Positions 61,025-64,000 of a stretch of DNA of 64,000 nucleotides are shown one piece after another (the first letter of the stretch is position 1; every line of letters begins with the position of its first letter). Source of the DNA: Sophora flavescens. Taxonomy: Eukaryota > Streptophyta > Magnoliopsida > Fabales > Fabaceae. The notes under the pieces are model-generated. The model was given only the letters and a program-made list of their open reading frames with translations, was not told the origin of the DNA and ran no database searches. A program made the translations under genes and the position numbers. The stretch covers positions 96,804,210 through 96,868,209 of the forward strand of contig CM061063.1 in NCBI GenBank assembly GCA_030762895.1, given 5' to 3'.

Positions 61025-64000
61025 TGAAACACCCCCCCCCTGGGCATTACTTACGTAACACATGCGGAATTTAAATTAAAGATAATTTCCCGGTGCTTTC
61101 GGAAAATAATTTATATAAATACATAAGTGTCTGAAATTGGGTATAAAAATTTTGTCACGACTCCAAACCGAAGCCTCGATCGGCACACAGACTTACTATC
61201 ATAGCCTGGCAAGCCTATTTCATTTAAAGAATATACTTAAATAAAAGCTAGTATTTTTACGAAAATTTCGACAGAGTCTCCTCTGTAATTCGGACATCCC
61301 AGGTAAAAGAACACCTGCTAAAATAATTACATTTTTCATTTCCAGAATTCCAGTAACACCAATTATAATCAGGCAGTAATGTGCTAAGAAAATAGTTATC
61401 ACAATAAGCTTTACAAGACCAAAAAGAAAAGTTAAGTTTTCCTTCAAAAGAACGCTCTCCGAGCTATAAACATTCTGTTTTAAAACAAAGGCTCTCTGAG
61501 CCATACTCCTACATATTTTCAAAAATAATCTAAGTCTCGAACCATAAGCTGGTCATTCTAAAAGTCATTCCTGAGGAAAACTCACGTGATCGCCCCACAA
61601 TTAAGTACTTCATCAAACCACCAGATCTAAGTCTCTGAGTGACTTAGGGAGACTCCTCTGCACATCTGTACTAAAATACCCAGGGTACAATAGCAAACCG
61701 GAAGAAACCTGATATGTTTGTAAGGGTGAGATACCGACAAATGGATATACCACACAACAACCATACACATGATACATACATCACATAATCATATAAGCAT
61801 TTAAATCATGCATATACATAACATAACAGTGTTATATCAAAGGGTCTCAAACCCGAACAATCAGTTTTATAAAGAGAATGCATGACACTTCAATATTCAA
61901 CTCTATTTTGATACCTAATCTCCGGAGATCCCACAACTTTCTGTTTCGTTTCAAGCTGATCAGGCTCGCACATGGCGCATTGTAAAAATGAACAAAACAA
62001 TGCCCAAGAAAAATCAATGGTGCACATCCCCATTCCCGATAGGATGCTCATGCAAAGCACATAACACAATTGTGCACATCCCCATTCCCGTTAGGATGCT
62101 CATGCAAAGCAATGACACAATTGTGCACATCCCCATTCCCGTTAGGATGCTCATGCAAAGCAATGATACTATTCCCCCATTTTAGTTAGGAAATAGCTGC
62201 ACATATATTCAATCTTGACACATAGTCCTATAAATTTGGACACAAAGTCCTATCAATTTGGACACAAAGTCCTATAAAAGATACATCGATCCACTTCGGA
62301 CCTCAATGATCATCATCACTTGACATGTCTGCCATATACATTGATCCACTCTGGATTCAATGCCCATTTACATGACACAATTGCCATTGAATGCATGAGA
62401 AAAACTTTTATTCTCGTTCTGTTTTCTTTATCGTAATAATCTTTCCTTGTCGAAGCACAAAGCTTAACGACCATGCTTAATTTTTTTAATTAAGACTTTT
62501 CACTTTAAACAAATACAGGACACACCGTCCAAATCTTTTAATCTCAACACAGGACACACAGTCCGAATGCTCAATCACGAAGCCCCTAAACCGATGCACC
62601 AGTTTTAGGCTCGCGGATATGGAACTCACACTTTCCACATCAATTTAGGACACACAGTCCAAAAACAAAACTTTACAGGACACTCCGTCCCATGACACAG
62701 ATCCTTGATCTTACGTGTCCATACAACACTAGAACCCCGACGTCTCGATTTCTAGGCTTATTTATCTGCTTGTAAAACATTTCGCTCGGTGAAAATCAAG
62801 ACCAAAACAAAACCTCGGTCACTTATCCAAGTAACCGGAATGTTTCCAAATTATTTAGGAGAAAATCCTTTTCCTTTACAAAATCTTTTCTAAAACATTT
62901 AGGAAATTCGTTTGTATTTGAAATTCATTGATGGAATAAAGTTAAATATTTTCAAAGGGTCTTTCCTTCATAAAGCACACCGTTCGAAAAGGTTTTCCCT
63001 CATACAAAACTTTTGATCATAAAAATATAGTTTTCCTTCAGCTCAGAATCACATATATATAATTCATAACACTTTAAAGCAAGAAATGTTTAACTCCAAG
63101 TAATAACCACAATGGTTCAATTAAACAAGTTATTCAAGTATTGGCTCAACATGACAATAATATTCACAACACTCAATTACACACATACGCACATGCATAT
63201 AGTTATTGAATATCCCTAGGCAAACTCCCCTTACCTTTGAAGACAAGTAAAGGATCCTCGTCTTAATGCTCGGGTTAGCTCATATCTACTCCATCAAGCA
63301 AGCATAGCCGTGTCAAACGTCTCAGGGAGGGAATCCAACAATGCGCAACAACCAGAAATCAAGAAAATCAATTACACGTGATCAAACACACATTCTAATT
63401 TGATCTAAACACTTAACCTTATTGCAAACAATGTCATTTTCAAAGAAAATCATGTTTGGAGCTTACGCTTCACAATACCCTTTAAGGAAACTTTGTTTTG
63501 ATTAAAAGATCAAAAAAAAAAACTTGGGAATCATCCATTAAGAGTCCTAATTACACTAAATCATAATTAATTTCACAAAAACATACCCAAATTCAAATAA
63601 AATCAAATTGGGGGTTTAGGGCTCCTTATTGCAATTTAGGGAAAACTCATTTTAATTAAAGAATAATGAAATTGGTTTAGGGAAACACAAATTCACAGTC
63701 CCAATTTCATAAAACAACCTTAAATTTCAAGATTAAAATATGAAATCAAAGGGTTAGGGTTTCAAAATCAGATTTGGGGGTTTTGAATCTGAGACACAAG
63801 AGAGGATTTTTGACTCACCCAAGGAAGAAGATAACTTGAAGGTGATGCTGTGGTGCTCCTCGCGGCGGCGAACGGCGACGGTACGGCGTCCAGCAGCGGT
63901 GGCAGTGTTCCTGTAACACCCATGTACTCAAAACTTGAAGATAAGGCTAGGAGATGAAGGAAGGAACTTAAACTAACAAAGAGAGGTGAGAAACCACCAG
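61025..64000 (-). mobile_element. 5' LTR of E4 (runs off the window)
   Basis: It starts TGAAACACCCC at 61025 (the usual TGTAACACC with one change) and follows the Y-type LTR to the window end. It includes TACCTTTGAAGACAAGTAAAGG (63232-63253) and a GC-rich patch (63840-63915). A local tandem array lies at 62020-62170. Confidence 0.85.
62020..62170. repeat. 51-52-bp tandem repeat in E4's LTR
   Basis: Three units start GTGCACATCCCCATTCCCG and continue TAGGATGCTCATGCAAAGCA. Units two and three are nearly identical and the first differs slightly. The array is not seen in the other LTRs of the window, so it is a recent local expansion. The 65-aa frame across it simply reads the repeat. Confidence 0.85.

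Noticed and set aside
60842..61063. 73-codon minus-strand frame at the E4 LTR/PBS junction
   Set aside because: It crosses the LTR end and PBS. It is upstream leader sequence of the element, not a gene.

Overview
The window is plant nuclear DNA that is almost entirely transposable elements. A legume is the likeliest source. The reasons are long TGTAACACCC-type Ty3/Gypsy LTRs primed by initiator-methionine tRNA, an Ogre/Tat-like solo LTR, plant LINEs with an RNase H tail, a plant AGO4-type sequence, and AT-rich intergenic DNA. The species assignment is inference. I see no intact host gene. The two host-derived sequences, an ARGONAUTE4-like gene and ribosomal protein eL36, both look like intron-free retrocopies.

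Layout. (1) 1-7732: a Ty3/Gypsy element (E1) on the + strand, entered inside its 5' LTR. It has a PBS, a gag with stop codons, no pol, a polypurine tract and a complete 4.1-kb 3' LTR. (2) 7733-9080: a decayed + strand LINE. (3) 9194-36300 and 37488-57310: two direct copies (A and B) of one old segment, about 1.2 kb apart, each changed by its own later insertions. Both share a Helitron-like 3' terminus, a LINE fragment, a tRNA-derived SINE, a MITE, a 100-bp LINE tail and a solo LTR called Y. (4) 57311-64000: a minus-strand Ty3/Gypsy element (E4) with degraded pol, a PBS and a 5' LTR that runs off the window.

Only copy A has a minus-strand LINE split by LTR element E2 (TSD CCTTG), LTR X (TSD AGTTG), and an Ogre-like solo LTR (TSD AACAC) inside its Y. 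Only copy B has a solo LTR (TSD GGGGG), a candidate SINE, and the block holding the eL36 and AGO4 retrocopies. Each copy therefore supplies the empty site for insertions in the other, so the order of events can be read.

The main structural finding is at 22905-35772. LTRs X and Y appear to have recombined by unequal crossing over, giving a 5.46-kb tandem duplication and a hybrid LTR (25105-29654) with Y's target-site sequence (TCACC) on its left and X's (AGTTG) on its right. The main gene-level finding is the nearly full-length AGO4-like retrocopy at 42512-45209. It has one frameshift, the catalytic D/E/D/H residues still encoded, and a lost C-terminal tip. It is a copy of a transposon-silencing gene lodged in silenced-type DNA.

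All calls come from reading the sequence. No alignment or database search was run, so percent identities and exact family names are not given.
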